Assembly (NCBI GenBank): GCA_014529385.2
Contig: CM043960.1
Location: 27,419,896 to 27,483,895 of the forward strand
Source of the DNA: Adiantum capillus-veneris
Lineage: Eukaryota; Streptophyta; Polypodiopsida; Polypodiales; Pteridaceae
DNA length: 64,000 nt
Direction of reading: 5' to 3'
In this document: positions 20,765 through 32,104 of the stretch, piece by piece
Layout: the number at the start of each line of letters is the position of its first letter
Position numbering within the stretch: position 1 is the stretch's first letter
Program-made: the position numbers and the translations under genes
Notes under the pieces: model-generated
Databases searched by the model: none
Seen by the model: the letters and a program-made list of their open reading frames with translations, nothing else
Told to the model about the DNA's origin: nothing

Positions 20765-22365
20765 TGTCATAATAATCAATATCTAATTCTCCTAAATGAT
20801 TTTCTCATATTAAACTGATCATTTTAATGTAGGGAAGTGCTAGGGGAGAAAAAGCTAGAATATTGGTTAAGCTAGCAGACCGGCCACAGTAGGGATCCAA
20901 AGGAGGGAAAATAGGGATCCAAAGGGGGGGCCATCTGCAAAAGAGCCATGTGCAACAATGGGATAAAAAGACCCTAAGGTTCAGCCCATTAAGACTTCCA
21001 AAACGCTAAGGTTCCAAAATTCAAAGGTTGTGTCCAAAGGTCAACCCTAGGGGAAATTGGATGCTTTGGTGTGACTAAAAAGTCTTTGCATATCCCTACG
21101 TGAGAGGGGGCGAGCCCTTCTTCTAGGGGATAAGAGAAAAAGTCACACACACACACACACACACACATACACAGGCTCCCTTTACACAAAGGGAATTAGG
21201 GACACATGTCAGCTCCCTAGCCCAGATGCCCACAAGGTGTGCCCAATTCCTATTGGATGGCCTTGGAGGTGGACCAATGAGAATTAGGGTAGAGTAAATC
21301 TAGTTTAATTAATTTAAAAACACTTAATAAAAGAACCAATGTGAATTAAGTCTCCTAGAAGACTATTGGACAGTCTCCCAACGGGTCAAATGAGCATTCA
21401 GGAGCCCAATGGCTTGCCTGATTCCTATTGGCCAGGAGGCAAAGGGGTCCAATGAGAGTTTAGTTTAATTATTAAATTACCTAAAGCTCTCACAAAAGGG
21501 GAAAGGGGGACACATCTCAGAAGGCTATCACTTAGGCTGCTTAATGGTCATTGGCTTGACTTGGGGAGGGCCAATAAGGCTGGAGCAAGAGCAAATAGCA
21601 AGAGGGCTCGCCCAAGAGAGAGAGGGGGCTGATTTTTGCAAGGAATTATCACACACACACTCACACAATCTCATGTGTGAAGAAAGAGAAGACTATCTCT
21701 TCCCAAGCTTTAATGGAGAGCTCATCACCTACTCCAAGCTTGTGAGATAGAAGCCTACATCGACACACTCTTGGCTTGTGGATGCAAATCCAACCAAGAG
21801 CCAAGATTCAATGCATGATCATCTCCTCTGCCAAGCTAATTACTAAGCTAAAGCTATGCTAATATGAGTGATTATGTGAGGAGATGTACATCTTCCTCGT
21901 AAGATACTCCTTCTTCCTCTCAATCTACTCTCATACCCTGCTAGCTCTCACCATCGTCGAAGGTGTGTGAGGTCTTGGGTCTGAGAACGGGGATAATTAA
22001 ATTTGTGTTTACTAAGTGTTTTGCTTAGTGCATGAAGCTTTCATCTTCATTGCACTAGCCAGTCTTGAAGGAACACAAAGAATTGTATTGTACAATGTCT
22101 CTCTTGATGGGAGAAACCATAATACAAAGCCTTTTGGAGGGGGGACCGGCTCCATGCAAATCCGGTCCTCAACTGTTGTAAATAGCTTAATTTCTCTCTC
22201 TTTTGAAAGTATTGTTGATGCTATCTAACTAGGTGTTATGCTTTTTGTTGCTCTCTCCACCCAAGCACTTTTGTAATTCTCATTAGGAATCTATGCTAAT
22301 GAAATGCCCACTATGTTCATGCTAATTTCCGCTACACATAAGTTTTTAGACCATTAAATGTTACA
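20765..22365 (+). repeat. TE-D 3' LTR
   Basis: Starts TGTCATAATAATC, ends AAATGTTACA and matches the 5' LTR throughout. The (CA)n tract at about 21144-21172 is shorter and carries an interruption. It is followed by the CCAAA target duplication. Confidence 0.95.
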
Positions 22366-22379
22366 CCAAATCATATTTC

Positions 22380-23530
22380 AGGGTAGACACGGCCAAGATG
22401 GAACTCTGCTTGCTTGATCTTACAATGCCTTCTCTTCTGGATAATTTTCGGCTACTCCATACCCTTGTACACCTTCCCTTCACCTTTACGGGCTCTAGTT
22501 TCTTGCTTGATTTCTGTTTCCTTTCATCTCTTTCCCTTTTGTTGGCCAAAAATTTGACATCCTGCTTATCTACACCAATGATGTTCACCCTAGGGACTTC
22601 ATCGCCATCCGGAGGAGCTGGTTGCATTGGATTCTCGACCACTTGCTCCCTCGGGCCATTAAGTTATGCCTAACCCCTTCCCCTACCAAATAACGGATAG
22701 ATACCACCTCTTTCTCTTGGCAGATGAGGAAAGTCTAGCACATAATGTCCTTCTTCACCACAATTATAGCACTTGCAAGGCAATGGCCTTGCCCTGCCTA
22801 TTGCCCCTCTTGGCTGGCCTCTATCCATCACACTTAGCCGCAATTCCTACATTTGCTGAAGTATATCCTGCACACTTTGCACCCACTTTTGCGGCACAAC
22901 TGCTACACCTCAATTCCCCATGGTTCTCCTTGTGAGTAGCATCCCTAGGACCCTATGGTTGAGTAGGAACCACAACTTCATAACCCAACACTCCCTACTC
23001 AATTTTCTTTTTGATTTTCCTGCTCTTTGCCTTCACAATTGCCATTGCACCATTATAGTTTTCCATGATTTCAAAATCTACCTTTTCCCTCACTTTAGGA
23101 TGTAGGCACACCATGAATTTGTTTAGCTTCAAGTAGTCGCCATTAGTCAACGGCATGGCTCCCGCTAATGCTACCCAACAAGCTTCAAAACAATCCAAAA
23201 ACAAACCAAATTCTTCACTTACATCCTATTTTAGCTTATTTGTCATCTACTTTGATTGGGGACACTTCTTTGTAAAAATCGTGTAAGAATCACGCTCGTA
23301 GAGCCAGCCAAGCAAGCCTCGGCTCACCTTCCAACGCTTCGTACCACACTTTTGTTGTACCATGCATCACCAACAAAAAAGTTTGCATCTTGCTGTTCTT
23401 GTTTGACATCCGTAAAGATAGAATATACAGCTCAAAATCTGCAATCCACACGTCTAGAATCTCTTCAATGGTGAAAATTGTACCATAGCTCCAAGACACC
23501 ATCTTTACCAATGCAAAAATCTATTTTTCT
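22380..23530 (-). pseudogene. TE-C gag, heavily mutated
   Basis: Gag capsid-like text appears in pieces: TKVWYEALEGEPRLAW (23290-23511), then LKLNKFMVCLHPKVREKV (about 23100), and a zinc knuckle at about 22750-22790 reading CYNCGEEGHYVLDF, where the last Cys is Phe. Stops and frame changes lie between them. Order and strand match the TE-C protease and RT beyond TE-D. Confidence 0.65.
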
Positions 23531-23564
23531 TCACCGAATCAGGAGCAATCAATGTGCTCCTCCA

Positions 23565-23575
23565 TGGGGGCACCA
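23565..23575 (-). other. TE-C probable primer-binding site
   Basis: On the minus strand TGGTGCCCCCATGGAGGAG lies a few bases after CCA, the likely LTR end near 23581. TE-I has a closely similar PBS (TAGTGCCCCCACTGAGGAGG). I cannot name the tRNA with confidence. Confidence 0.55.
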
Positions 23576-23580
23576 GAAGA

Positions 23581-23797
23581 TGGAAAGGGCTACACACTTG
23601 GAACACACAATGTGCACCTCTCTATAGCTCAAGGTAAACACAACACCCCAATCCACTAGGATTCACCTTCAAAATCCACAAAATTTCACATGTACACACT
23701 TGTTTTGCTGCACCAACACGCACACATACGCTTCACAGGAAGCTCCAACACCGGTCACACTCCCAACACCTCTATTCCTCACTCCAGATCACACAAA

Positions 23798-23884
<87 letters not shown>

Positions 23885-25545
23885 GTGCATGCACAGACTT
23901 TGGTTCGGGGTTGCACTCAACCACATTGCAACCAACAACACAAGCAAAGTATACTAGTAGAAGAAGGGGAGGCCCAACGAGGAATCAACACCGAGAAGGG
24001 GGGGAAAGGGCGAGCTTCTTCTTGCACCAGCTTACAAAAGTTCCATGGCTTACACGAAGGAGAGCTCCTCTCACTTGCTCTGTTTGGAAAAAAGCCTTTT
24101 ACAATGTTTTGAAATACCCTCTTATAGGGAGGTTATATTTTCAAAAACCAAAAAAGTGGGTTCTCCATGCCTGTTCAACTCAAGGGCTAATCCTTTTGAA
24201 AGGGACTGACTTTTTATCCACTTAGGGGTACCATTTTAGCACCCTTGGTGAGCTTCCTATAACACCTCATCATTCCACTCTCTCTCTCTCTCTTACACTT
24301 TGAAAGTTCTCTCCTTAGTTTATTTTGGTTGTCACGGCGCTGCGACAACCCATTTGGTGCACACCTACCTTCAATAAAAGTTTTGGCACCTCTTGAGGCC
24401 CATGGGCACATCCCTTAACCAGATAGGCCACATCATCATCATCCTTGCATGGGTAGTGCCGCTTACCGCCAGACACGATCGCTTGCCACCCCCAAAATCT
24501 GCTAGCAGCACCATTGTGTAGCGCCTGCAAGGGCATCACCATAGCCCACGAGCTCGTGGAGCTCTCTCTCCTCACTTCACTAGCCTGCAGGGGTGTGCAT
24601 TTAGGCTAAATAGCATAACATCGCACCTCTTCATTGCACATGTGGGTCAATGGGGTGGCCTCGTGGCAACACCATAGAGCACTAGGCCCCAAACCCTTTG
24701 AAAAAACCCCCAACTTCACAAATTTTTCAAAAGTAAACCCTTTTTTGGGTCCTCCTTCCAAGCCCTACCATTTTCTCCTCAGTGATCAAGCCTCTAAGCC
24801 ATCATACCACACTTGTAGACATGGTCCTTGGCTATCATCCACATTGATCCCGCCACAATTTGACCTTCTCACGCCCACATTTCAAGGCCACAAAAAATTT
24901 TAAAAATCATCTGGAAACTTTCTTTCATCTTTTCACACCAACATTCGACTTGGCCCTTGTGATTTTGTTTGATGAGCTACAGATTTTGGCTAATCCCATC
25001 CAATGCATATGATATTACAAAACCTGGTCAAGGCCCAAAATATCCCAGCATCCACACTTTCCAAGGTGAGAAATTTGGCCCATAACTGGCCCCCGACTAA
25101 TATTCAATTGGCCATAACTTTTCCTATGGAGCTCGGATTGACAATCCGAGAAGATTGGCATGCTCCACAACTTGTGCTCTTTAATATTATCCATTGATAC
25201 CAAATTTGGCCATCTGCCCATACCTACCTTGTTCGTCTCAGATCTGCACAACTTTCTAACTTTGAACTTCAATATCTTTCACACCGACGCTCCGTTTGAG
25301 GAGTCCTCTAGACCGGCTTTTAGAGGAGTTTGAACTGTACATTTCCAGGTGCATTAGAACCACACTTCAAACAAATAGACTTGCCTCCCCAATTGGCTTT
25401 CCTAGAGTCATTTTTGGCCCAAGAAACCACATGATACATGAATTTCCACCAATCCTTGCCTACCTAGGCCTTACATACTAGCCTTAACACTTGACCCCTC
25501 ATGTGTAGGCACTCTTTGCACTGCTTGGCACCACTTTTAGCTCAA
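23581..25545 (-). repeat. Probable TE-C 5' LTR
   Basis: No credible ORF. A TATA-like box (TATAAGAG on the minus strand, 24119-24126) is followed by a TTTTTTCC-rich start region. A (CT)n run of about 80 bases lies at 23802-23882. At about 25000-25330 the minus strand carries the module CTCAAACGGAGCGTCGG ... GATTGTCAATCCGAGCTCC ... AAGTTATGGCC, also found near 10.3 kb and 55.5 kb. The outer boundary is uncertain, since no second LTR of TE-C was found. Confidence 0.5.
23802..23882. repeat. (CT)n microsatellite
   Basis: An almost perfect CT run of about 40 units inside the probable TE-C LTR. ORFs that read Ser-Leu repeats through it are artefacts. Confidence 0.97.
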
Positions 25546-25561
25546 ACCAACTGTTCTAGAA

Positions 25562-26350
25562 CCAACGCACGAAAGTACCGATGCGATGTAATGAAATGCC
25601 TCTAAGACCAATGTTAGGAGCACGGGCCTTTGCCAAATGGGGAATAGACTTTGCTAGGCCTATCTTGCCACCGACATATCGAACACATGCTCAATACATT
25701 ATAGTGGCCACATATTATTTAACCAAATGGGTGGAGGCCAAGGTAACACAAAACAACGATGATAGAACAACAACGCATGTCTTGTATGAGAATATTTTCA
25801 CAAGATATGGCCTTCGAATCAAAATCATTAGTGATCAAGGAACTCATTTCCTGAATGACATGATTAGTTATCTGTTGCATGAATTTATGGTTCTTCATTT
25901 TAAATCAGCCCCATACCACTCTCAAGCAAACGGCAAGCCAAGAGCACCAACAAAATATTATGCACAGTGCCCACAAAAATTATCAATGAATCTAGAACAA
26001 ACTGGGATCAGAAACTACATTCAGCTTTATGGGCATATCGGGCACCATACAAGACACCACATAACACAACACCTTTCAATTTAGAGTTTGGATAAATGCC
26101 ATACTGCATGTAGAGTTCTTAATTCCTACACTATGCATAGCGCAAGTCTTGAGATGGAGGGGGCATGAGTTGTCTAATAGCAACATTCCTAGAAACTCAA
26201 AAAGTGGGGTAATGGCTCATATTTGATCAATGACATATCACCAAGTGGTGCCGTCCAACTTGCGACATTGTATGGAGAGGTAATGTTTAACTGTATAAAT
26301 GGAAGCAGATCAAAAAAGTATCATCAACCTCTCACTACGGAAATGCTTGA
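25562..26350 (+). pseudogene. TE-E integrase
   Basis: The core has the first Asp in KWGIDFARP and the second in IISDQGTHF. A one-base frame change near 25935 (SQANGK then PRAPTK) removes the Glu-containing box from this frame; NESRTNWDQKLHSALWAYR continues in the next frame. The C-terminus (DISPSGAVQLATLYGE, NGSRSKKYHQPLT) is readable at about 26205-26350. Several stops are present. Dead copy. Confidence 0.8.
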
Positions 26351-26369
26351 GAAAATTTCATTTAGCTAA

Positions 26370-26800
26370 GGAATGCCAGTAGAAGGATCAAGCAATTAAA
26401 GATCAAGCACAGGAGGAAGCTAGGTTGTGGAGTTTAAAGCGGAAGGAAAAACATCAATCACCAACTCTTATTACAGTAGTTCAAGTCGAGAAAACTTGGC
26501 TAGGCAGTATGGATGTTTGGATCAATGTCTAGTTAGCTGATGGCACAACCGAAAGAGTACTTGTGGACACTCATGTACGTGGCAACACTATGCAATAGTC
26601 AATCTACCTAAAACTATCAGAGTTTATGATTGAAACAACTCATATTGAGCTAAAAGCAGCCAACATGGAAACCATGGTTAGTTTGGGACAAGCCAATGTC
26701 TCAATTAACATAGATGTTAAACAATGCCCACATCGGTTCCTTATCATGGCAGATATCGATCTCAATCAGAAAATCATTAGGGGATTTTCATGGATGTGAA
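26370..26800 (+). pseudogene. TE-E post-integrase aspartic-protease-like segment
   Basis: After the integrase tail, a charged helix-like stretch (KDQAIKDQAQEEARLWSLKR) leads to WINV-stop-LADGTTERVLVDT, with the Asp codon at 26566-26568, then SIYLKLSEFM and HRFLIMADIDLNQKIIRGF. This has the layout of a retropepsin: active-site strand, then the second strand with a hydrophobic box before a glycine turn. TE-A shows the same order after its integrase (EEAQAEAKER, then LLDSGA). In TE-E the D-S/T-G core has decayed to D-T-H. Two in-frame stops are present. Confidence 0.5.
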
Positions 26801-27539
26801 CTTACAAGGCTGTTCCCGATTAGCGAAATGACACACTAAATTACAATCTCAAGGATACACCTTACATGCCCTTCGCACAAACAGATCACATATGGGATGA
26901 AGGGCAACATTCAAACAACTCCAACACAAAAGACGGACAATCCACATTTTGAGAACAATTACTTGCAAGAAATTGCAGAAAAAGGGTTACAAATGTTTGG
27001 ATTTGGAAGTCAATCATGGCATCAAAGCGGCAAAAGATATGGATTCTCAAAACAATGCTTGCTAATCACACTTGTCCCTCACTACAATATAACTTTTCAA
27101 TTGACAACACATCACATCATAAACGACGCCATCGACAAAACTTCAAATGATAACTTCATGCTTCAACTGGCTTACCAAACTACAAATGGATTCCCAAAGA
27201 TAACTTAGAAAAGCCAAAAGAGCCAACAACAACAACATTGCAATGGAGACAAAAACCATCAAATGTCCAAATCTTGTCGCAGTCTTCCAAATCAAGCCTG
27301 AAGTGGATCCCTAAAGTCCAACCAGATCATCTATTTTAACACAAATTATAATCAGCAAATCAAGCATTTAGGAGAGGGAATTACATCTTCTCAACAACTT
27401 CTGCTTGGCAAACGCCTCATGGATGAAACTTTACCAACAAAAACCACTGAGCAATTGGTTCAGTACCCACATCTTGCACAACAATGTGTTACCCAATGCA
27501 TCTCTTCTCTAAGCGTGATAGGCCACTTGGATAGACACG

Positions 27540-28033
27540 TTGTTTTTTCCCATGCGCATCGCACAACCCTTCGTCTAGGATGACTCAAAATAGGAAGCGG
27601 GGATGAATAAAAATGGATCTAGAGTAGCATATTGCAAGATATTAGGCTGCAAGATGTTAAGAGATTATGTGTACAATGTATAGAGTGTGTTTGATGCTTG
27701 AAATTTTTTTTTTAAAACAAATTTTGATAGATTTTTACTCTTTTCTGACAAAGTATTGAGCCATGTCAACAAATTTTGATGAAGGAGATGCTGAGAGTGA
27801 GAGTATGCACATACAAGCGTGAGCAATACTTTTGGCAAATTTTATGGCCGAATAATAATAATTTTTAGTTATTTTCTTTTCCTGCCAAACCTACAAAGCA
27901 AGAGCTTTGAGCATGTCGAATATGGAAGGATTTGGTGCATGTCTGGACTAACTTAAAACGGGCCAAAATTGCAAAATCAGGAGAAAATAGTAACCAGGAG
28001 TCCAAACCACGAGCCGTCTGAGTCGCAAGTGGT
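27540..28033. other. Unassigned AT-rich stretch
   Basis: I find no coding, LTR-end or repeat signal that I can name, apart from AGATATTAGGCTGCAAGATG-like short repeats. It may be the rest of TE-E (3' region or LTR). Confidence 0.3.
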
Positions 28034-28156
28034 ATGTCATGGAAAAGGTGGGCAAATAAGCTAAGTATGCACATTGCATTTGGGGTAAGCTGAATGTAAT
28101 GTCATAGGGAAGGTGGGAAAATAAGGAAAGTATGCACATTGCATTCGGGGTAAGCC
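28034..28156. repeat. Two-copy tandem duplication, about 65 bases each
   Basis: ATGTCATGGAAAAGGTGGG at 28034 is repeated as ATGTCATAGGGAAGGTGGG at 28099, both followed by AGTATGCACATTGCATT and GGGGTAAGC. The copies differ at a few bases. Confidence 0.8.
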
Positions 28157-28159
28157 AAG

Positions 28160-28312
28160 TTCATTGTATCAACAAGGTCTCAAGGAACACAAATCATGTA
28201 TTATACCAAGTTTCTCTTCATGGGAGAATCTATAATACAAAAGCCTTTTGGAGGAGGGACCGGCTCCAAGTAAATCTGGTCCTCAACTGTTGTTAGTTTC
28301 TCTAATTTCTCT

Positions 28313-28359
<47 letters not shown>

Positions 28360-28940
28360 GTATTGTTCATGCCAAGCTAACTAGGTATACTGTTTATTTT
28401 GCTAACTTTAATCCAAGTACTCTACTTATATGCTCGTTCCTTAAGAACTCTCTTCAGGAAATGATCACTATTGTTACTTTAATTTTGCTACAATCAATGT
28501 TATAGTTCTTGCCTAAGAAGAGAGGTCCTTAAGGTGTCCATGAAAGGCTGGACCTATTCATTGCAAGAGGGTAAGTGGGACAGGGATTTATTATCCCGGT
28601 TGAAAAGAACTTAGTTCAAGGTACACAGTTGGGAACTATAGACTTAATAATGGAGTCTTTTAGGGAATTTCTTTGGCTTAACCATTATTGGACTACTAGC
28701 AACCTCACCAGGAACCATAATCAACCAAGCAATGTTAGACCCTCTCCAACAATCAACAATCTCTAAAACATGGATGTTGCTGCTTGAGAGCTAATTTCAA
28801 AAATAAAGAAGAGTAGCAACTAAAGTTTTGAGTTGCCAAAGCACAAAGTAGCATATATATAAATTTAGTTAGCATGGATGGAAATAATAAAGAAAGTAGA
28901 ATGAATGTAATGGAAATGGACTATGAACATTGAGAATGGA
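28160..28940 (+). mobile_element. TE-F: LTR end, leader and gag start of the TE-D superfamily
   Basis: The stretch aligns by eye with the last part of the TE-D LTR (GGAACACAAATCATG, GACCGGCTCCAAGTAAATC), then its leader (AAGAAGAGAGGTCCTTAAGG, AATAATGGAGTCTTTTAGG), then the gag start at about 28874 (MDGNNKESRMNV). The PBS region is lost by a small deletion near 28503. It contains a (CT)n tract at 28316-28353. It is cut off inside gag at about 28940, where an inverted TE-G LTR begins. Confidence 0.75.
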
Positions 28941-28944
28941 GGAA

Positions 28945-29593
28945 TTAAGAAAATTGTACTGAGCATTTCTATGAGAATACTTTGAGAAAATAGAGGGTGA
29001 ACTTGATTAGAGGTAGCAACATAACCATTATACTTAATTAACTTGGCATGAACAATACTTTGCAAGAGAGAGAATTAGAGAACTTGACACTAGTTGAGGA
29101 CCGGATTTATGTGGAGCCGGTCCCCCCCTCTAAAAGGCTTTTGTATTATAGATTCTCCCATAAAGAGAGACTTGGTACAATACAAGATTTGTGTTCCTTG
29201 AAACCTTGATGGTGCAATAAAGATAGAGGGCTTCATGTACCATGATTATGCCCGTAACTTAGCTAAATGAAAGCATTAACTTGTCCGTGGCCTCAGTCCC
29301 AAGACGTCAAACACCTTCGAAGGTGAAGAGAGATAGTAGGGAATGAGGGTAGGGAAGAGGAAGAAGAAGCATTCTTACGGGAAGAAATAGCACCCTTTCA
29401 TACCATTACTCATAAAATTTACATAGCATAGTAGCATAGTAATGGAGATGAAGACGATGGCAAGCATAGCATTGTAGCATGGATCTTGGTTGGATTGGTA
29501 TTTCATAGCCAAGAGTGTTGGTGTAGGCTCTCAACTTCTCAAGCTTGGCGAAGGAGATGGAGTTCTTGCACTTTCCCAAAGCCAGAATGAGAG

Positions 29594-29686
<93 letters not shown>

Positions 29687-30046
29687 CCCCAAGCACACCC
29701 CTAGCTTGCTTTGGTTGACCACTCTTTGTAGCTAATCCTTGAATTTGATTGGACCCCTGCAAGTCTAGCTAATCACATGCATAGTGCATATCAAGCAACC
29801 ATGGTAGCATTTGGACAAGTGTCCTCCTTTCCCCTTTGAAAGAGAGGGCTTGAAAAATGCTCAAACAATTAATTAAATAAACTAAATTCTCATTGGATCC
29901 CTTTAGAGGTCAACCAATAGGCTTTAGGCACTACATGAGGGCAGCATATGTAGGTGCTTGACATGTGTCCTTGTTGCCTCTTAGGTCTTGGGCTTGCCTT
30001 GAGTGAGTGAGTGTGTGTTCTCTCTCATGCCTTTAGCTTTAGGGCT
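28945..30046 (-). repeat. TE-G outer LTR, distal part
   Basis: On the minus strand it contains the blocks GTTTCAAGGAACACAAATC, GGGGGGACCGGCTCCACAT and CAAATTCAAGGATTAGC, matching the later part of the TE-D LTR and TE-F. It includes a (GT)n(GA)n tract at 29598-29682 and resembles 41610-42082. It is cut at 30046 by TE-H. Confidence 0.8.
29598..29682. repeat. Compound (GT)n(GA)n microsatellite in TE-G LTR
   Basis: About 24 GT units change directly into about 18 GA units. The same change from GT to GA occurs in the other TE-G LTR at 41713-41789, so it belongs to the LTR. Confidence 0.97.
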
Positions 30047-30656
30047 TGTTGGGGCAATCGTAGCATAGCCTAATCAACTCAAGACCAAAAAAATTATCAA
30101 TCCTAGGATCGACAACCCGGCTAGGGCATGGAAGCACGAGCATCAAATGTATCGAATGAGAGGATTCAAGAGAATGCTCATCCAATGCAATAGAGATTAC
30201 CCATTAATCACACACACTCAAATCTAGAATAATGAGAAAGGTGAAACTACTTCACAACATAATGGAATAGAAGAATTGAAACTAATGAAGAAAGTAGAGA
30301 TTAGATTAAGAATGCTTCTCTAATTACACTGGATTAGCACTAGCCTCTTAAGCATGGGCATTAAGCTCAAGGCTACACCATCCATAGAGTGAACACGAGA
30401 GAGAGAGAGAGAGAGCTCTCAAAAGTGGATCCTCAAGAGTGGATACTCAAGAATGAAGCCTCATTGCATAAAGGCTTGCACCACAATCCCTTCTACCATG
30501 GGTTTAAGTTTGAGCCCTCTAGCTAGCATATACAACTTTGGAACTCCCAATGAGCCCAAGACCTTATACAAAGTGAGTAGGAAACATTGTGCACATCCAT
30601 AGAATATCTTTTGCTTGATGCATAATCGGTGTAGCCTGTGTTAACCACTGCTAACA
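30047..30656 (-). repeat. TE-H 3' LTR with internal deletion
   Basis: It matches the other TE-H LTR but lacks about 350-390 bases. Here CATTAATCACACACACTC joins what in the long copy are CATTAATCACTAACTC and CATCACACACACTC. The joint lies in a shared ATCAC word, as expected for deletion between short repeats. Confidence 0.9.
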
Positions 30657-30670
30657 TTCCCCCCTTCCTA
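30657..30670 (-). other. TE-H polypurine tract
   Basis: The minus strand reads TAGGAAGGGGGGAA directly before the 3' LTR start TGTTAGC. This fixes the orientation of TE-H. Confidence 0.88.
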
Positions 30671-32104
30671 ATTTGGCACACGTCCTCGTGTGTTGGTGAA
30701 GCAAAATATGGTGACATGTAGAAAGCAAGTCCATGGAAGAAATGTTGAGCTGCAAAACATAAGGACAAGTAATGAGCATTGAAGGCCAACAAGGATAAAT
30801 AAAAACATGAAGTACAATGAACAATCATGCAAAGTAAATTTTTTTCTTCTAAAAGACGGGTGAATCATAGTAAAAAACTAAACGACATAAAGCAAAAAAA
30901 CACCTACCTGTCATGAAGATTAAACCACTTGTTTTATGCATGAAACACAAGCAATCAATTAAGAACCTAGGCTAATGCAAAGTCATAAACCTACTAGACT
31001 AAAAACTATATGATAAATCCTTAATAAAGCATCCAAGTCTAGCATGCTATGGGCTATAAAAAAGCTCCTAATCTATTAGTACATTGTCATAACTTTTTGA
31101 AGCTCATGGAAGATTGTTTTTTCATTCATAGAAAAAAGTAAAGCACATTACAAGGCTACCACCCCAAGGCAAGTCTAGGTATGACTCTCGGATCCTTGAA
31201 CCCTCAAGAAGTTGTTCCAAGAGCCTACTAGCCTACCAAGGTGACGACTAACCCCTATCAGCCTAGGGCATCAGTTTAGGGCCTTGACTAAGCAAGCCAA
31301 GGTGATTCCCCTTGCCTGCCAAGTGCCAATAAGGCGCTAGGTCTCACAAGACACAACATAACATAAAGATTTGATTTTCCTGTGCCTAGTAGCATTTTTG
31401 CTACTTTTCTTAACGCTTTTTTTGCTTCGTTGTTTTATTTTTTTAGCACTTTTGTATTTCTTCCATCATGAGAGTATTTATGGCAAATGGACTAAAGGAA
31501 TAAAGCCTAATCATAGCCCTAGGTCATGTTAAAAATGAATGGAGTATTAAAACTATTACTAAGAATGTAGGACTAGCAAGAAATGATCATACATTAGCTT
31601 AAGGTCAAGGCCAATTACCTATGATTAGCACACATAAAACCTAATTTTTTGATGAGTTAATAGTCACAAAGCAAAGTGTTGAAACTTTAGTATGTGTAGC
31701 TTTTTAAAATGAAAAAACCATAGCTTAGAAGAAAAAATTATTTAAGCCAAACATAGAGAATGAAGAGATGAACAAAAGAGCAAAATCATGGAAGGATTTC
31801 ACCTATTCATGCTCTTTGTGCATCTTTGAGCAAGCATCCAATTTGTGTAGAGAAGTCAAAATCAAGATCCAAAGACATTTTATTGAAAGCCAAAAGCACA
31901 CAAATTTTTTTAATGAAAACCTAAAGCTAGGGTCTCAAATACCCAAATATGCCAAAGGAAAAAACCCAAGGGAGAAAAATGCCTTTGGTTATGCACATGG
32001 TGCTCTTTGTAGCAAATTTATGCATACACAACAAAAATGAGAGACAAAGATGCTTCTTCATAAAAAGAAAATTTTGCAATTTAAAGTCTCGCATGTATGA
32101 TGCA

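Larger units (their letters stand above)
13431..22365 (+). mobile_element. TE-D: full-length chromovirus-type gypsy element with two LTRs and TSD
   Basis: The element has a 1606-base 5' LTR, a PBS for initiator tRNA-Met, gag, protease, RT, RNase H, integrase with a C-terminal chromodomain, a PPT and a 1601-base 3' LTR. It is flanked by CCAAA on both sides (13426-13430 and 22366-22370). It sits inside TE-C in opposite orientation. The LTRs differ by about 17 small changes in their first 370 bases and less further on, so the insertion is not very recent. Pol has two in-frame stops, a small duplication and a frame change, and one catalytic RT Asp is replaced. It is non-autonomous as it stands. 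Confidence 0.95.
22366..25545 (-). mobile_element. TE-C, 5' part (5' LTR, PBS, gag), cut off by TE-D insertion
   Basis: Minus-strand continuation of 11945-13430. From right to left it holds a probable 5' LTR, a PBS and a degenerate gag ending at the TE-D insertion point. The right boundary, against TE-E, is approximate. Confidence 0.7.
25562..27540 (+). mobile_element. TE-E: decayed relative of TE-A, integrase to post-integrase region
   Basis: Integrase wording (MPLRPM, GARAFAKWGID, THAQYI, LTKWVEAKVTQ) matches TE-A closely, on the opposite strand. The fragment starts exactly at the end of the HHCC domain, so whether that was duplicated here cannot be seen. It goes on through the integrase C-terminus into a post-integrase region as in TE-A. 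The right boundary is a guess based on the loss of coding-like text. Confidence 0.75.

Noticed and set aside
22398-22935. Plus-strand ORFs over the TE-C gag
   Set aside because: The minus strand carries the gag and zinc-knuckle text, so these are antisense shadows.
26897-27208. A 103-codon ORF downstream of the TE-E protease-like segment
   Set aside because: Text is Asn/Thr/His-rich and unlike any TE-A segment that can be seen; other frames look equally likely. Left as part of decayed TE-E.
31768-32040. A 90-codon ORF in the TE-H interior
   Set aside because: Low-complexity Lys/Asn-rich text with no motif, in an AT-rich non-coding element.
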